Numbered from the stretch's first letter, positions 15,086 through 24,305 are shown. The stretch is 64,000 nt of DNA from Epilithonimonas sp042695135 (GCF_042695135.1 NZ_CP170547.1:1860001-1924000), one strand, 5' to 3'. The notes: a model not told the origin generated them from the sequence alone. A program made the numbers and translations.

Positions 15086-17767
15086 ATGAAATACGACAAC
15101 GATTATATCAGAAAAGAAGCAGATGATAAACTGAAAGGTAAATTAAGAAATCTCTTTCTTCAAAATAGTATGAAGTTAAAAGAACATTCAGCTTCAGCAG
15201 GGGAAGATAATGGAACAGATTTTTATTTTGATATAACAAATGAAAAGGAAGAACATATATTTTTCTTTAGAAACCAGAATAAAGGAACTTTTAATGAGTT
15301 ACCAATTATAAAGACTAAAGAGGATTTAAATTTTGGTAAAATATCGCATTCAATTAGCTTAAGAAATGCAATCAACTATTACACTGAATTTGATGAAGCA
15401 ATTGTTTTCACTTTATGCGATTTAAATACTAATATAATTTATTGGTATGATATACAAAATGATATTACTTTAAAAGAGAGAATTTTACAACAGAAAAATA
15501 ATGGTATTGATTCGATTCAGATATATATACCAACAGAAAACGTACTAAATGAAAACACATTCGACGAGTTTCTAAATAAAATTGAAAGTGCAAAATTAGT
15601 TCAATTTAGAAAGAAGAATATTTTAAGTGAAAATTATGAAGCAGATTATTCAAAAATAGAGGATGAAATAAGAGATAAAAATATCATTGATAAAGTGGAT
15701 TATACAATCAAATTATTTGATGGGATAAAAGTTCTTCCTACTAATGTAATTTGTAAATTATTTCCATTTAGAGGACCTGATGAGAATAATACTTATGTAA
15801 GAGGATTTAACTTCTATACTGATAACGAAGAGTTATTTAATTTATTAGAGAATCTTACATTGTCAGATAATCATTTAATACTAAAAATAGATAAAGTTTT
15901 TGTAGAAAATCAAAATGAAAAATTAAAAAATATAATTTCGTTTTTATTAGTAAATCATATTTATCATATTGGGTGGAGAGGAAAAGGATATAAGGATCAG
16001 ATATGTGTACATAGATTATTTCAATATAGTGAGTGTGATTGTGAGAGATGTAATTTAGAAAGGTTAAACATTAAAAGATCAAATGAATTATTAAATGAGA
16101 CCTCTGATGATAATTCTCTTTATGGAACTTTACGAAGAGGATACACCTATTATCTTTTAGGAGATTATAAAAGTTCAGTTGATGTTTTTTACAGTATCTA
16201 CGATGAAAATGATAGATTGAATAATCCTATTAAATATACCATATTGACATATAATCTAAGTAAACTTAGAAGATTAATTAAATGGACTTATTATGGAGGT
16301 GATGAAAAGCAACTTCTACAAAAATTATCTGCAATAAATTTTGATATTGACGAACCATTAATAAAGAAGAAAGCTCCATATTTTTTGGAAATTTTTAAGA
16401 ATATTAAAGAAAGAAAATTTTATGATGATACAAAATACAGTATAGATGAATGTTTTTCTGAAATACAACAAATTTCTTTTGGAGATAAATATGGTAATAC
16501 TTATAGTGATAATAAGTATGAAGAATTGAAGTCTTCTTTTTTACGGTTTAAATCTTATTTAGAACATAATTTTTTAATATTTAATCATTATTCCGAATAT
16601 AGTCAATTATCAAAAAAAATATTAGAAAGCTTATTTGGTTTATATACTTTAAAAAATCCTGTTACTGATAAATACGAAAAGTTTGATTGGACCATAATAG
16701 AAATGTGGATTTTTAATGTTGATGAAAAGTTTACAAAATATTTATTAGCCAAGTATAATATAAAAAAAATAATCTTAGATAAAGATTTAGAAATTCCAAA
16801 AAGAATAAATAAATTAATATTAAATCTTATTGATTCGAATGAATATTTGGATAGTTTAGGAGGTTTATTTAAACCGATTAAAATTGATAAAATCTTAAAT
16901 AAAATATTAATTATAACTTCTTTGTTAGATATTGAATTTAGAGAAAAAGAAACAATATTATCTAATGTTATAAATCTTAGTAAGCTAATAAAAAATAAAC
17001 ATTATATTCCATTTGATGAATTTGTGAATTTCATTGATAAGAATGAAAATGAAATCAGTAAAACTCAAATAAGAGAGATTTTGGACTTATTTCTTTGTGA
17101 CGACCATAGTAGATATGGTTTTGGTAGATCAATTAATATTTATGTAGAAAAGTGTACAGAATCTGAGATAGAATATTTTATAAAAACGGTTTTGAAAATT
17201 GATGATTTAAAAGATATAGAGTTAGATTTAGAAAATAGATATATTGGAAAATTATTTTATTCCTTCACGTTTTTAAATGAGAATCTAAGAGAAAATATTA
17301 AACTTAAAATCATCAAAAAGTTAGATGAAAATTTTGATGATAAACTATATGATTTAGGAATTATCTATGATTTAATTGACTTTGATGAAAATTTATTTAA
17401 AAAGTTTATTTCTACAGTTCCTGATATGTCTAAAAAGGAAGATGAACATTATTTCAGAGATTATGAAAATATACGTTTAGGACAGATTATAAACTTAGTT
17501 TTCAAATTTAACTTAGAATTTAGTGAAGAATTAACCGATTTGTTAAAAAAATCTCATAAAAAATATTTTGAATATTACAGTTGGTTAATGGATATTGATA
17601 ATTATGATTATTCAAAGTTTAATCCGTATTGGATTTTAGAATACCGAACAATATATTATTTTCAAAGATTTAAAAAATCAGAAAAATTGAAAGAGGAATT
17701 ATCTAAAAGTTTGAATGAAAATTATATTGAATCCGTTGCTAAAATTTACTTTGAACAATTAGTGTAA
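15086..17767 (+). CDS. DUF4365-like (PD-(D/E)XK nuclease-type) protein with Cys cluster and TPR/helical repeats
   Basis: About 893 residues from the ATG at 15086; an in-frame ATG at 15071 would overlap the upstream gene by 14 bp. The first ~150 residues resemble DUF4365: SASAGEDNGTDFYF supplies the acidic residues and RNQNKGT replaces the usual QxKGT strand, after which NAINYY leads to an LCDLNTNIIYWY strand. A CDCERC cluster near residue 325 may bind a metal. The rest is helical: a TPR-like segment (LRRGYTYYLLGDYKSSVDVF) and then several hundred residues of ARM/HEAT-like helices. DUF4365 domains occur in prokaryotic defence contexts. The catalytic residues look partly degenerate, so nuclease activity is uncertain. 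It is coupled to the beta-helix membrane protein. Confidence 0.65.
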   Translation: MKYDNDYIRKEADDKLKGKLRNLFLQNSMKLKEHSASAGEDNGTDFYFDITNEKEEHIFFFRNQNKGTFNELPIIKTKEDLNFGKISHSISLRNAINYYTEFDEAIVFTLCDLNTNIIYWYDIQNDITLKERILQQKNNGIDSIQIYIPTENVLNENTFDEFLNKIESAKLVQFRKKNILSENYEADYSKIEDEIRDKNIIDKVDYTIKLFDGIKVLPTNVICKLFPFRGPDENNTYVRGFNFYTDNEELFNLLENLTLSDNHLILKIDKVFVENQNEKLKNIISFLLVNHIYHIGWRGKGYKDQICVHRLFQYSECDCERCNLERLNIKRSNELLNETSDDNSLYGTLRRGYTYYLLGDYKSSVDVFYSIYDENDRLNNPIKYTILTYNLSKLRRLIKWTYYGGDEKQLLQKLSAINFDIDEPLIKKKAPYFLEIFKNIKERKFYDDTKYSIDECFSEIQQISFGDKYGNTYSDNKYEELKSSFLRFKSYLEHNFLIFNHYSEYSQLSKKILESLFGLYTLKNPVTDKYEKFDWTIIEMWIFNVDEKFTKYLLAKYNIKKIILDKDLEIPKRINKLILNLIDSNEYLDSLGGLFKPIKIDKILNKILIITSLLDIEFREKETILSNVINLSKLIKNKHYIPFDEFVNFIDKNENEISKTQIREILDLFLCDDHSRYGFGRSINIYVEKCTESEIEYFIKTVLKIDDLKDIELDLENRYIGKLFYSFTFLNENLRENIKLKIIKKLDENFDDKLYDLGIIYDLIDFDENLFKKFISTVPDMSKKEDEHYFRDYENIRLGQIINLVFKFNLEFSEELTDLLKKSHKKYFEYYSWLMDIDNYDYSKFNPYWILEYRTIYYFQRFKKSEKLKEELSKSLNENYIESVAKIYFEQLV

Positions 17768-17822
17768 TTTACCAATTGGATACTAAATATTTATAACACC
17801 CCACAAACAGTAAAGAGAAACT

Positions 17823-17840
17823 TTCTGTATCGGGAAATAA
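17823..17840 (+). repeat. attR: right end of the mnmE island
   Basis: TTCTGTATCGGGAAATAA repeats the mnmE 3' end (5312-5329) with two mismatches, 55 bp after the last cargo gene. It marks the right boundary of the island; chromosomal-type sequence resumes beyond it. Confidence 0.8.
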
Positions 17841-17933
17841 ATTAGCTTTTCTCTGGTTTCTTTTTCTTTCTTTTAGTTGATTATCAGGTATTTAGATAAA
17901 TTTTATTTTCTCTTTTTGGAGTTTATTTATATA

Positions 17934-17988
17934 TTTGTACACCTTGAGCTATTAAAAACAGCTATGAGGTGTACATTTGTACACCTCA
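17934..17988. repeat. GTGTACA-type repeats with a perfect 24-bp palindrome
   Basis: TGTACACCT at 17937-17945 is followed by TGAGGTGTACA (17965-17975), TT, and TGTACACCTCA (17978-17988), a perfect inverted repeat. The same AGGTGTACA word recurs three times at 49059-49296. It is probably a regulator operator or recombinase site. The rest of 17768-18060 shows no gene. Confidence 0.6.
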
Positions 17989-18061
17989 AATAAGCCTATT
18001 TTCTCTAAACTGATAATTCATCAATTAAGATAGAATCCTGAAAAATCCAAACATTTGACGG

Positions 18062-18230
18062 AAAATTTAGAGAGAATTACCCAAGAAAGTAATTTCTTTT
18101 TTAAAATTAGAAGTATTAGATTCAAACCAATTATTTGATGATCATAATATTGTTTAAAACAATCTCTAAATTATTATCTGATAAAGATTTGCTTAAATTG
18201 AAAAAGATTGTAGAAATATTTAATTCTTAA
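18062..18230 (+). pseudogene. 3' fragment of a broken unknown gene
   Basis: Two overlapping frames read as one natural protein tail: RELPKKVISFLKLEVLDSNQ up to DDHNIV in one frame, then KTISKLLSDKDLLKLKKIVE to a stop at 18228-18230 in another. One frameshift near 18165 separates them and no 5' part was found. It lies between the island's right end and the T9SS gene. It may be what remains of a regulator gene disrupted by earlier insertions. No family is recognised. Confidence 0.45.
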
Positions 18231-19476
18231 TAAACTTTAAAGTCTGGGAAGATTTTCCATCATTTATCCTGATAGAATATATACCTGCTGAAAGTTTCTG
18301 TACATCAATATTTTTAGCTTCTGAGGTCAGGATTTTTCGTCCGTTTATATCATAGATTTCGCTGTTTACATATTCTGCTGATTTGATAGTCAGAACATTT
18401 GAAACTGGGTTTGGATAGATGCTGATGTTGATTTTTCCATTAAAATTCTGAGAAGAAAGCATAGATTCTCCACCTGCAAGATAAAGTAAAGTGTTCTCTG
18501 TCAGTTTTTTAACATTTTGATTGCCACCGCCCGGAGCGTACCAGTCGTAAACACCTGAACCATACCAGAAAATTGTTCCGTCGCCGGAATTTCTCGGGTT
18601 GAATCTCGCTGCCTGTATTTCTGTTCCGTCACAGTTTTCCAGAAGGATTTCTGCATTCAGTGTGTTTTGAAAAATTTGTCTTCTTTGCCCAATTGTTGAG
18701 CTGGCACCGCCTGCATCGTCATAGATTCTGCCCCAATTCAGGTTATATTGCAGTGCGCGGTTTTTCTTTTCCGTTCCTACACCTAAAAATTCTATGCTTT
18801 GAGATGTGTTTGTACAGCTTACGGAATTTGTGCTTATTCCCTGCAGAAGAATCGGAGTAGAACTTCCGCTCCAGTTGGTTCCCCAGGCAGCAGATGAATT
18901 TGCGGGATTTGCAGCGGTATCACCAAATGATTGGTTCGGTCTGTATTCCCAGGGATTATTAAGCCCTTCAAAAACGCCAAATACTTCCAGGCCTTTCCCT
19001 GCGAAATTTCCTAATAGCAATTTCTTCCCGGACTTATAATATTGTTTTATTTTCCACATAAAGTCATCTTCCAGTTGTCCGCATTGCCCGTTCCATTGGA
19101 ATCCTGCCTCTCTCAAAAGACAATGCTTATCACCATTTCCTTCCGTAGTTCCTCTCGGCCATTCGTTCAGTCTTTCTGTGTAAGTTGCGCCGTCGCTCTG
19201 GATCCAGACTACTTCATAACCGCTGATGTCCGCACCTTCTGCTACATCCTGAAAAGAAAAATAATTTCCTGTGATATTAGCCGAATGTGATGGAACAAAA
19301 GTTTCCATAAACCAAACCGCCGCCGCTCGGTCATCGTCATAAGTCAATCCATCATTGGCAGTAGGGATATTACTGTTGTAAACGTCGGCCTGGCCGATAA
19401 AAGCTATTTTTTTTGTCTGTGCATTGACATTAGCAAAGATTAATCCTGCAAACAGGCTTAGATAAAGTTTTCTCAT
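18220..19476 (-). CDS. T9SS-exported DUF4960-type protein of the fructan locus
   Basis: A 418-residue secreted protein with signal peptide MRKLYLSLFAGLIFANVNAQ. Residues about 22-330 resemble the DUF4960 fold found in the surface lipoprotein encoded at 30757: both have a VAF(I/L)G start, a D(V)A..A..(L/I)xG.xV.W block and a closing G.YDWY..K(K)(L/I)TEN(T/S)L.YL block. The last ~75 residues are a type A T9SS sorting domain (YPNPVSNVLTIKS, then YDINGRKIL and LSAGIYSIRI). It is divergent from the sensor gene at 19842, with GTTAC sites between them. It is probably a secreted or cell-surface fructan-binding protein; the binding role is inference. Confidence 0.75.
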   Translation of the reverse strand: MRKLYLSLFAGLIFANVNAQTKKIAFIGQADVYNSNIPTANDGLTYDDDRAAAVWFMETFVPSHSANITGNYFSFQDVAEGADISGYEVVWIQSDGATYTERLNEWPRGTTEGNGDKHCLLREAGFQWNGQCGQLEDDFMWKIKQYYKSGKKLLLGNFAGKGLEVFGVFEGLNNPWEYRPNQSFGDTAANPANSSAAWGTNWSGSSTPILLQGISTNSVSCTNTSQSIEFLGVGTEKKNRALQYNLNWGRIYDDAGGASSTIGQRRQIFQNTLNAEILLENCDGTEIQAARFNPRNSGDGTIFWYGSGVYDWYAPGGGNQNVKKLTENTLLYLAGGESMLSSQNFNGKINISIYPNPVSNVLTIKSAEYVNSEIYDINGRKILTSEAKNIDVQKLSAGIYSIRINDGKSSQTLKFIKN

Positions 19477-19841
19477 AATTTTTTAGTTAAGGGTTGGTAT
19501 TATTTTCTTAATGATTTTAATCGTTACAGATTATTTTTAACTTAATTTTCATTTGTCCTGTTCCAAATGTATTGGCAAACTGAGGTTGACTATTTCACTT
19601 ATTGTTCAAAATGTTTTGATTTTGTTTTGAGAAATGAAATTCAATGTGGAAAGCTTTATTCATCAATGTTTATTGATTGCTGATCATCTGAAAGTTCTGC
19701 AGAGTTTTATATGGATGTTACAACACTTATAGAATTGTAACATTCGTACTTTGTCATTCAAAAGACCTGATATTCAATCGACAAAAAATAGCTCGACCAA
19801 AAATTGCGGGTGTGAAACATCTTTATTAATATTGTGTTAAT
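19477..19841. promoter_or_regulatory. Divergent control region with GTTAC/GTAAC sites
   Basis: The space between the T9SS gene and the hybrid two-component gene holds ATGTTACAA (19715-19723) facing TTGTAACAT (19735-19743), perfect 9-bp arms with centres 20 bp apart. A further GTTACA lies at 19523-19528, close to the T9SS gene start. Similar sites precede the transporter gene at 22992. They are probably operators for the AraC-type domain of the 19842 regulator. No gene is seen here. Confidence 0.5.
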
Positions 19842-22607
19842 ATGTCCACGAAAAAAGTTTTTAACGAATTGGGTGTTTCTAAGGTTTACACGATTTTATT
19901 TTTGCTTCTGATTATTTTATCGGCTTGTAATGACGTTTCCGAAAAATCAGACAAAATCAGTATCGGCTTTTCTCAAGGTTTGGGAAATCACCCGTGGCGA
20001 CAGTCGATGAACCACTCGATGGCAATCCAGGCTTCCTTACATTCTGAAGTGGATTTGAATATCAGCAAAGCTGATGGTTCCATTAAAAAACAAATTAATG
20101 ATATTCAAACGATGATTGACAGTGGGGTAGATGTCATCATAATTTCTCCCATCGAACCCAATTCATTGATTCCAGTTGTCGAACGAGCATTTGATCGTAA
20201 AATTCCAGTGATTTTGGTCGACAGGAAAATTAATTCTTCCAAATATGCAACATACATCGGTGCAGATAATATTGAAATTGGAAAAGAAGCAGCACAATAC
20301 ATCCTTTCTGATTCTAAAATTCTGAAAAAAGTCATTGAAGTAAAAGGTGACGATAATTCTTCTCCAACAGTTGAAAGGAGTTTGGGTTTTCAGCAAATCA
20401 TCAAAAATAATCCAAATACCGAACTGATAAAAACATTCAAAGGTCTTCCTGCAGAGGCTTTCAGGAAAACACTGGATTCTTTGGGCAATCAAAGTGTGTA
20501 TGTTTTTGCTTTTAATGATGAGCTTGCTTCACAGGCCTGGCAGGTCGCAAGGAATGAAGGCGTGGAAAATCAAATCAAATTCATCGGTGTTGATGGCCTC
20601 AATACCAAAGACGGCGGAATCCAGATGGTTTTGGATGGGAAACTGAACGCAACCCTACTTTATCCTACAGGTAGTGCAGAAGCAATTGAAACTGCAATCA
20701 AGATATATAATGGACAAACGCCGCAGAAGCGCATTAAACTCGGCACTACCATTATTGACAGATTGAATGCCGAGATTATGCGAAATCAGTTCGATAAAAT
20801 TATCGAGCAGCAGGGTGTGATAGAAAATCAGGTCAGCGCCGTGAAAAAGCAGACCGAATTGTATTCTTCCCAAAAGGAACTGTTCCGATGGTCAGTCGTC
20901 TTGCTATTATTAATGTTTTGTCTTGTAGCTTATGCTATTTACCTGATTTATGCCATTAAAATAAAGAACAAACAGCTAACTCTTACAAATGAAAGAATCA
21001 CCATACAGAGAAATCAGATTGAAATGATTGCCGATGAACTAAAGAAGAGTAATGAAGCGAGAGTCAACTTTTTTACCGGTTTGTCACACGAGTTCAAAAC
21101 ACCTATAACGCTGATTCTAAGTTCTTTGGAATCGCTGAAGGATACTTTTAAAAGCAAAGGAACAAAACCGTCTTATGAAATTGAACTTATCAATAAAAAT
21201 TCTAACCGGTTACTCCGGTTGGTTGATAATCTTTTGGATTTCAGGAAGGTAGAAAATAAAACGTTCAATCTCAGAGTTTCTAAAACCAATATTTACGATT
21301 TCACTTATGGTATTTTCCGTGATTTTGAGAACGAGGCGAAAAAACGGAATGTCAGGTTTGAAATTCACTCTGCCAACAAAAATCTGGAACTCTATATCGA
21401 CCGTAATCTAATGGACAAGGTTTATTTCAATCTGTTGTCTAATGCTTTCAAATTCACTCCGGACAACGGGAAAATTGATATTACAATTCAGGAAAAGGGA
21501 AATCAGGCAGTCATCATTTTTAAGGATAACGGTATTGGTATTCCGGAAAAAGAAATCGTCAACGTTTTCGAAGCATATTTTAAAGGCTCTAACAATCGGA
21601 AAAACAGCTCTGGAATAGGGCTTCACCTCAGTCAGCAATTTGTGGAACTTCACCTTGGAAAAATTGAGGTCAGTTCTTTTCAGGGTACGGAATTTATCAT
21701 AAGTCTCTACAAAGGAAACAAGCATTTTAATGAAGATCAAATGGTCAAAGAACCGAGCGTAACAGATGCTGATACTTTGGCAAAAGATGCAGTTTTTACG
21801 GAAATAGAAAGTGAAATTTATCCATCCAATCCGGACAATCAAACTGAAAGGTATTCTTTGCTTTTGGTGGAGGATAATTCGGATTTATCATTTTTTCTCA
21901 GTAATAAATTAAAATCTGAATTCGATGTAATGGTTTCCGACGGTACAGATGCGGTTGACAAAGCATTGGGCGAGATCCCCGATATTATCGTTTGCGATGT
22001 GAACCTTCCTGACAAAAATGGTTTTGAAATCTGCGAAATCCTGAAAAATGACTTGAGGACATCGCATATTCCTGTCATTTTGCTTACAGCTTTGGATAAT
22101 AAAGAATCTTATCTTCAGGGACTAAAATCTGGTGTAGATCTGTATCTTACCAAGCCGTTCAGCTACCCGATTCTGATTCAGTCTTTGCACGCATTGCTTT
22201 ACAACCGCGAAAAGCTGCGCTATTACTATACCAATAATATTGGCAGGATTGTGGACAGCAAATCATTTGGTAGTATCGAACAGAATTTTGTCAATAAGCT
22301 AAATCAAATCATTCAAACCAATATTGACAACGCTGAGTTTTCCGTAGAAAATCTGGCTGACCTCCTAAATATCTCACGAATACAGCTTTACAGAAAAATT
22401 AAAGCGATGTTTGATGTAAATGTAAGCGATTATATCAGCAACATCCGTCTGGAGAAGGCCAAATCGATGCTTCAAAATCCCGAACTCACTATTTCTGAAA
22501 TCGCCTACAAAACAGGATTCTCGTCCCCGAATTACTTCTCCACTGTTTTTAAAAACAAGTTTGGAGTTTCGCCCAATGTATTCAGGAAGAGTGTGGGAGA
22601 AGAGTAG
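19842..22607 (+). CDS. Hybrid two-component regulator with periplasmic sugar-binding sensor (BT1754-like)
   Basis: A 921-residue single-chain sensor/regulator. Residues about 8-28 are an N-terminal hydrophobic signal (with LSAC). Residues about 38-310 form a type I periplasmic sugar-binding domain (ISIGFSQGLGNHPW, then VDVIIISPIEP). A membrane segment lies at about 348-372, followed by HisKA with His416 in LSHEFKTP, HATPase with GIGIP and SSGIGLHLS, a receiver with Asp719 in CDVNLPDKNG and a Lys in TKPF, and a C-terminal AraC HTH (GFSSPNYFSTVFKNKFG). BT1754 of B. thetaiotaomicron has this architecture, binds fructose and activates its fructan locus. Fructan-locus genes follow directly, so the same role is likely here. 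Confidence 0.9.
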   Translation: MSTKKVFNELGVSKVYTILFLLLIILSACNDVSEKSDKISIGFSQGLGNHPWRQSMNHSMAIQASLHSEVDLNISKADGSIKKQINDIQTMIDSGVDVIIISPIEPNSLIPVVERAFDRKIPVILVDRKINSSKYATYIGADNIEIGKEAAQYILSDSKILKKVIEVKGDDNSSPTVERSLGFQQIIKNNPNTELIKTFKGLPAEAFRKTLDSLGNQSVYVFAFNDELASQAWQVARNEGVENQIKFIGVDGLNTKDGGIQMVLDGKLNATLLYPTGSAEAIETAIKIYNGQTPQKRIKLGTTIIDRLNAEIMRNQFDKIIEQQGVIENQVSAVKKQTELYSSQKELFRWSVVLLLLMFCLVAYAIYLIYAIKIKNKQLTLTNERITIQRNQIEMIADELKKSNEARVNFFTGLSHEFKTPITLILSSLESLKDTFKSKGTKPSYEIELINKNSNRLLRLVDNLLDFRKVENKTFNLRVSKTNIYDFTYGIFRDFENEAKKRNVRFEIHSANKNLELYIDRNLMDKVYFNLLSNAFKFTPDNGKIDITIQEKGNQAVIIFKDNGIGIPEKEIVNVFEAYFKGSNNRKNSSGIGLHLSQQFVELHLGKIEVSSFQGTEFIISLYKGNKHFNEDQMVKEPSVTDADTLAKDAVFTEIESEIYPSNPDNQTERYSLLLVEDNSDLSFFLSNKLKSEFDVMVSDGTDAVDKALGEIPDIIVCDVNLPDKNGFEICEILKNDLRTSHIPVILLTALDNKESYLQGLKSGVDLYLTKPFSYPILIQSLHALLYNREKLRYYYTNNIGRIVDSKSFGSIEQNFVNKLNQIIQTNIDNAEFSVENLADLLNISRIQLYRKIKAMFDVNVSDYISNIRLEKAKSMLQNPELTISEIAYKTGFSSPNYFSTVFKNKFGVSPNVFRKSVGEE

Positions 22608-22789
22608 TCTTAATTTTAAATACCTTAATATGGTTTAAGCTTTGCTCGTTAGAATAAAATACAATTTTTACAATCCTAAAATTCGTCTTAAAAAAATCCG
22701 AGTTTAAATTTCTCTAATCTAACGACAATTCTTAGTCAATCTCCTCAAACCAATAATCGTTCACACGGTATAAAATGCTCAAAAACCAC

Positions 22790-22926
22790 GTAACAATTTT
22801 GTAGATTGATGTTACATTTTTGAATCATTAATATAATTTTTTGCAATAATTAAATTTTAATATTTTGATTATCAATGAATTAAAAATATTTAACAAATAA
22901 TTAACCTTGACGAAATATTTTGTTAC
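22790..22926. promoter_or_regulatory. GTAAC/GTTAC sites upstream of the fructan operon
   Basis: GTAACAA (22790-22796) and ATGTTAC (22809-22815) form an everted pair with centres 21 bp apart, and TGTTACA recurs at 22921-22927. They lie in the 384-bp gap before the transporter gene. They match the words found near 19523-19743, so one regulator, most simply the hybrid protein at 19842, may bind both. The remainder of the gap is AT-rich with no gene. Confidence 0.5.
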
Positions 22927-22991
22927 ATAATTAGACCTTCGGATTATCATCTCAGGATATATTAGCCACAAACAAATTAATAATTCTTTAT

Positions 22992-24305
22992 ATGAATAAA
23001 ATTTTGATGTGGTCCGTTACCGCAGCGCTGGCAGGATTTCTCTTTGGGTTTGATGTGGTAGTGATATCCGGAGCCGATAAAAAACTACAGTTACTCTGGC
23101 ATAGTTCAGATGCTTTTCACGGAGCAGTAGTAATGGGAATGGCATTATGGGGAACGGTTATTGGAGCTATCTTCGGCGGAATCCCGACTAATAAATTCGG
23201 ACGAAAAAAAACACTTTTAGCAATTGGTATTTTGTATGCCCTGTCAGCAATAGGAACGGCTTTTTCCAATGATCCATATATGTTTGCATTCTTTAGATTT
23301 ATGGGCGGTCTGGGCGTAGGTGCATCTACTATTGCCGCTCCGGCCTATATTTCTGAAATTGCTCCTGCAAAAGACCGTGGCAGACTGGTTTCTTTATATC
23401 AGTTCAATATCGTTTTAGGAATTTTAGTAGCGTTTTTATCCAATTATCTACTCAGCGGAATCGGTGATGACGATTGGCGCTGGATGCTCGGGGTGCAGTC
23501 GATTCCGGCAACGATATATACTTTGTGTGTTTTCATAATTCCGGAAAGTCCAAGATGGCTTGTTTCTAAAGGTAGAATGGACGAGGCCAAAAAAGTAATG
23601 GAAATCGTGAGTCCCGATCAGGATTCCGAAACAATTATTACTCAAATGGAGTACGATCATGCCGATACGCCACAGGAAAACATCTTTATGAAAAAATACC
23701 GTTTCCCTTTGATTTTGGCTTTCCTTGTTGCTTTTTTCAATCAAATGTCGGGTATTAATGCGTTTTTGTATTACGCCCCAAGAATATTTGGAGAGGCAGG
23801 TCTTGGCGAGAAAACATCACTTCTTAGTAGCATAGGCATCGGGATTGTCAATATGGTTTTTACTTTGGTTGGTGTCAATCTTATTGACAAAGTTGGAAGA
23901 AGAACTCTGATGTTAATTGGCTCCATAGGATATATTATTTCGTTGGGACTGGTTTCTATGGCCTTCTATTTCCATTGGACTGGTTTGGCGATTCCTATAT
24001 TTTTGTTCCTGTTCATTGCTTCGCACGCCATAGGTCAGGGAACAGTGATTTGGGTTTTCATTTCCGAGATTTTTCCAAATCATCTTCGCGCATCCGGACA
24101 GGCTTTTGGAAGCTCCACGCACTGGGTTTTGGCAGCGATAATTCCGTCGCTCATTCCAACATTATTCTCAATCATAGGAGCTGGAACTGTATTCTTAGTC
24201 TTTACAGTGGCAATGATGTTCCAATTATTGTTTGTCATTTTTATGATGCCCGAAACAAAAGGTGTTTCTCTGGAAAAACTCAGCAAAACATTAACTAAAG
24301 ATTAG
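22992..24305 (+). CDS. MFS sugar porter, probably fructose transporter
   Basis: A 437-residue inner-membrane transporter with about 12 predicted membrane helices. It carries sugar-porter signatures: GRKKTLL in loop 2-3, the PESPRWLVSKGR motif after helix 6, a second DKVGRRTLM loop and the terminal PETKG. Its position in a fructan locus, first in the run of genes leading to GH32, SusC/SusD and fructokinase, and its likeness to BT1758 indicate proton-coupled uptake of fructose released in the periplasm. It is preceded by a 384-bp control region with GTTAC sites, so it probably starts the operon. The next gene follows after 47 bp. Confidence 0.88.
   Translation: MNKILMWSVTAALAGFLFGFDVVVISGADKKLQLLWHSSDAFHGAVVMGMALWGTVIGAIFGGIPTNKFGRKKTLLAIGILYALSAIGTAFSNDPYMFAFFRFMGGLGVGASTIAAPAYISEIAPAKDRGRLVSLYQFNIVLGILVAFLSNYLLSGIGDDDWRWMLGVQSIPATIYTLCVFIIPESPRWLVSKGRMDEAKKVMEIVSPDQDSETIITQMEYDHADTPQENIFMKKYRFPLILAFLVAFFNQMSGINAFLYYAPRIFGEAGLGEKTSLLSSIGIGIVNMVFTLVGVNLIDKVGRRTLMLIGSIGYIISLGLVSMAFYFHWTGLAIPIFLFLFIASHAIGQGTVIWVFISEIFPNHLRASGQAFGSSTHWVLAAIIPSLIPTLFSIIGAGTVFLVFTVAMMFQLLFVIFMMPETKGVSLEKLSKTLTKD

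Noticed and set aside
5330..17822. Conjugative transposon or plasmid integration
   Set aside because: No relaxase, Tra proteins, coupling protein or transposase could be found among the island genes.
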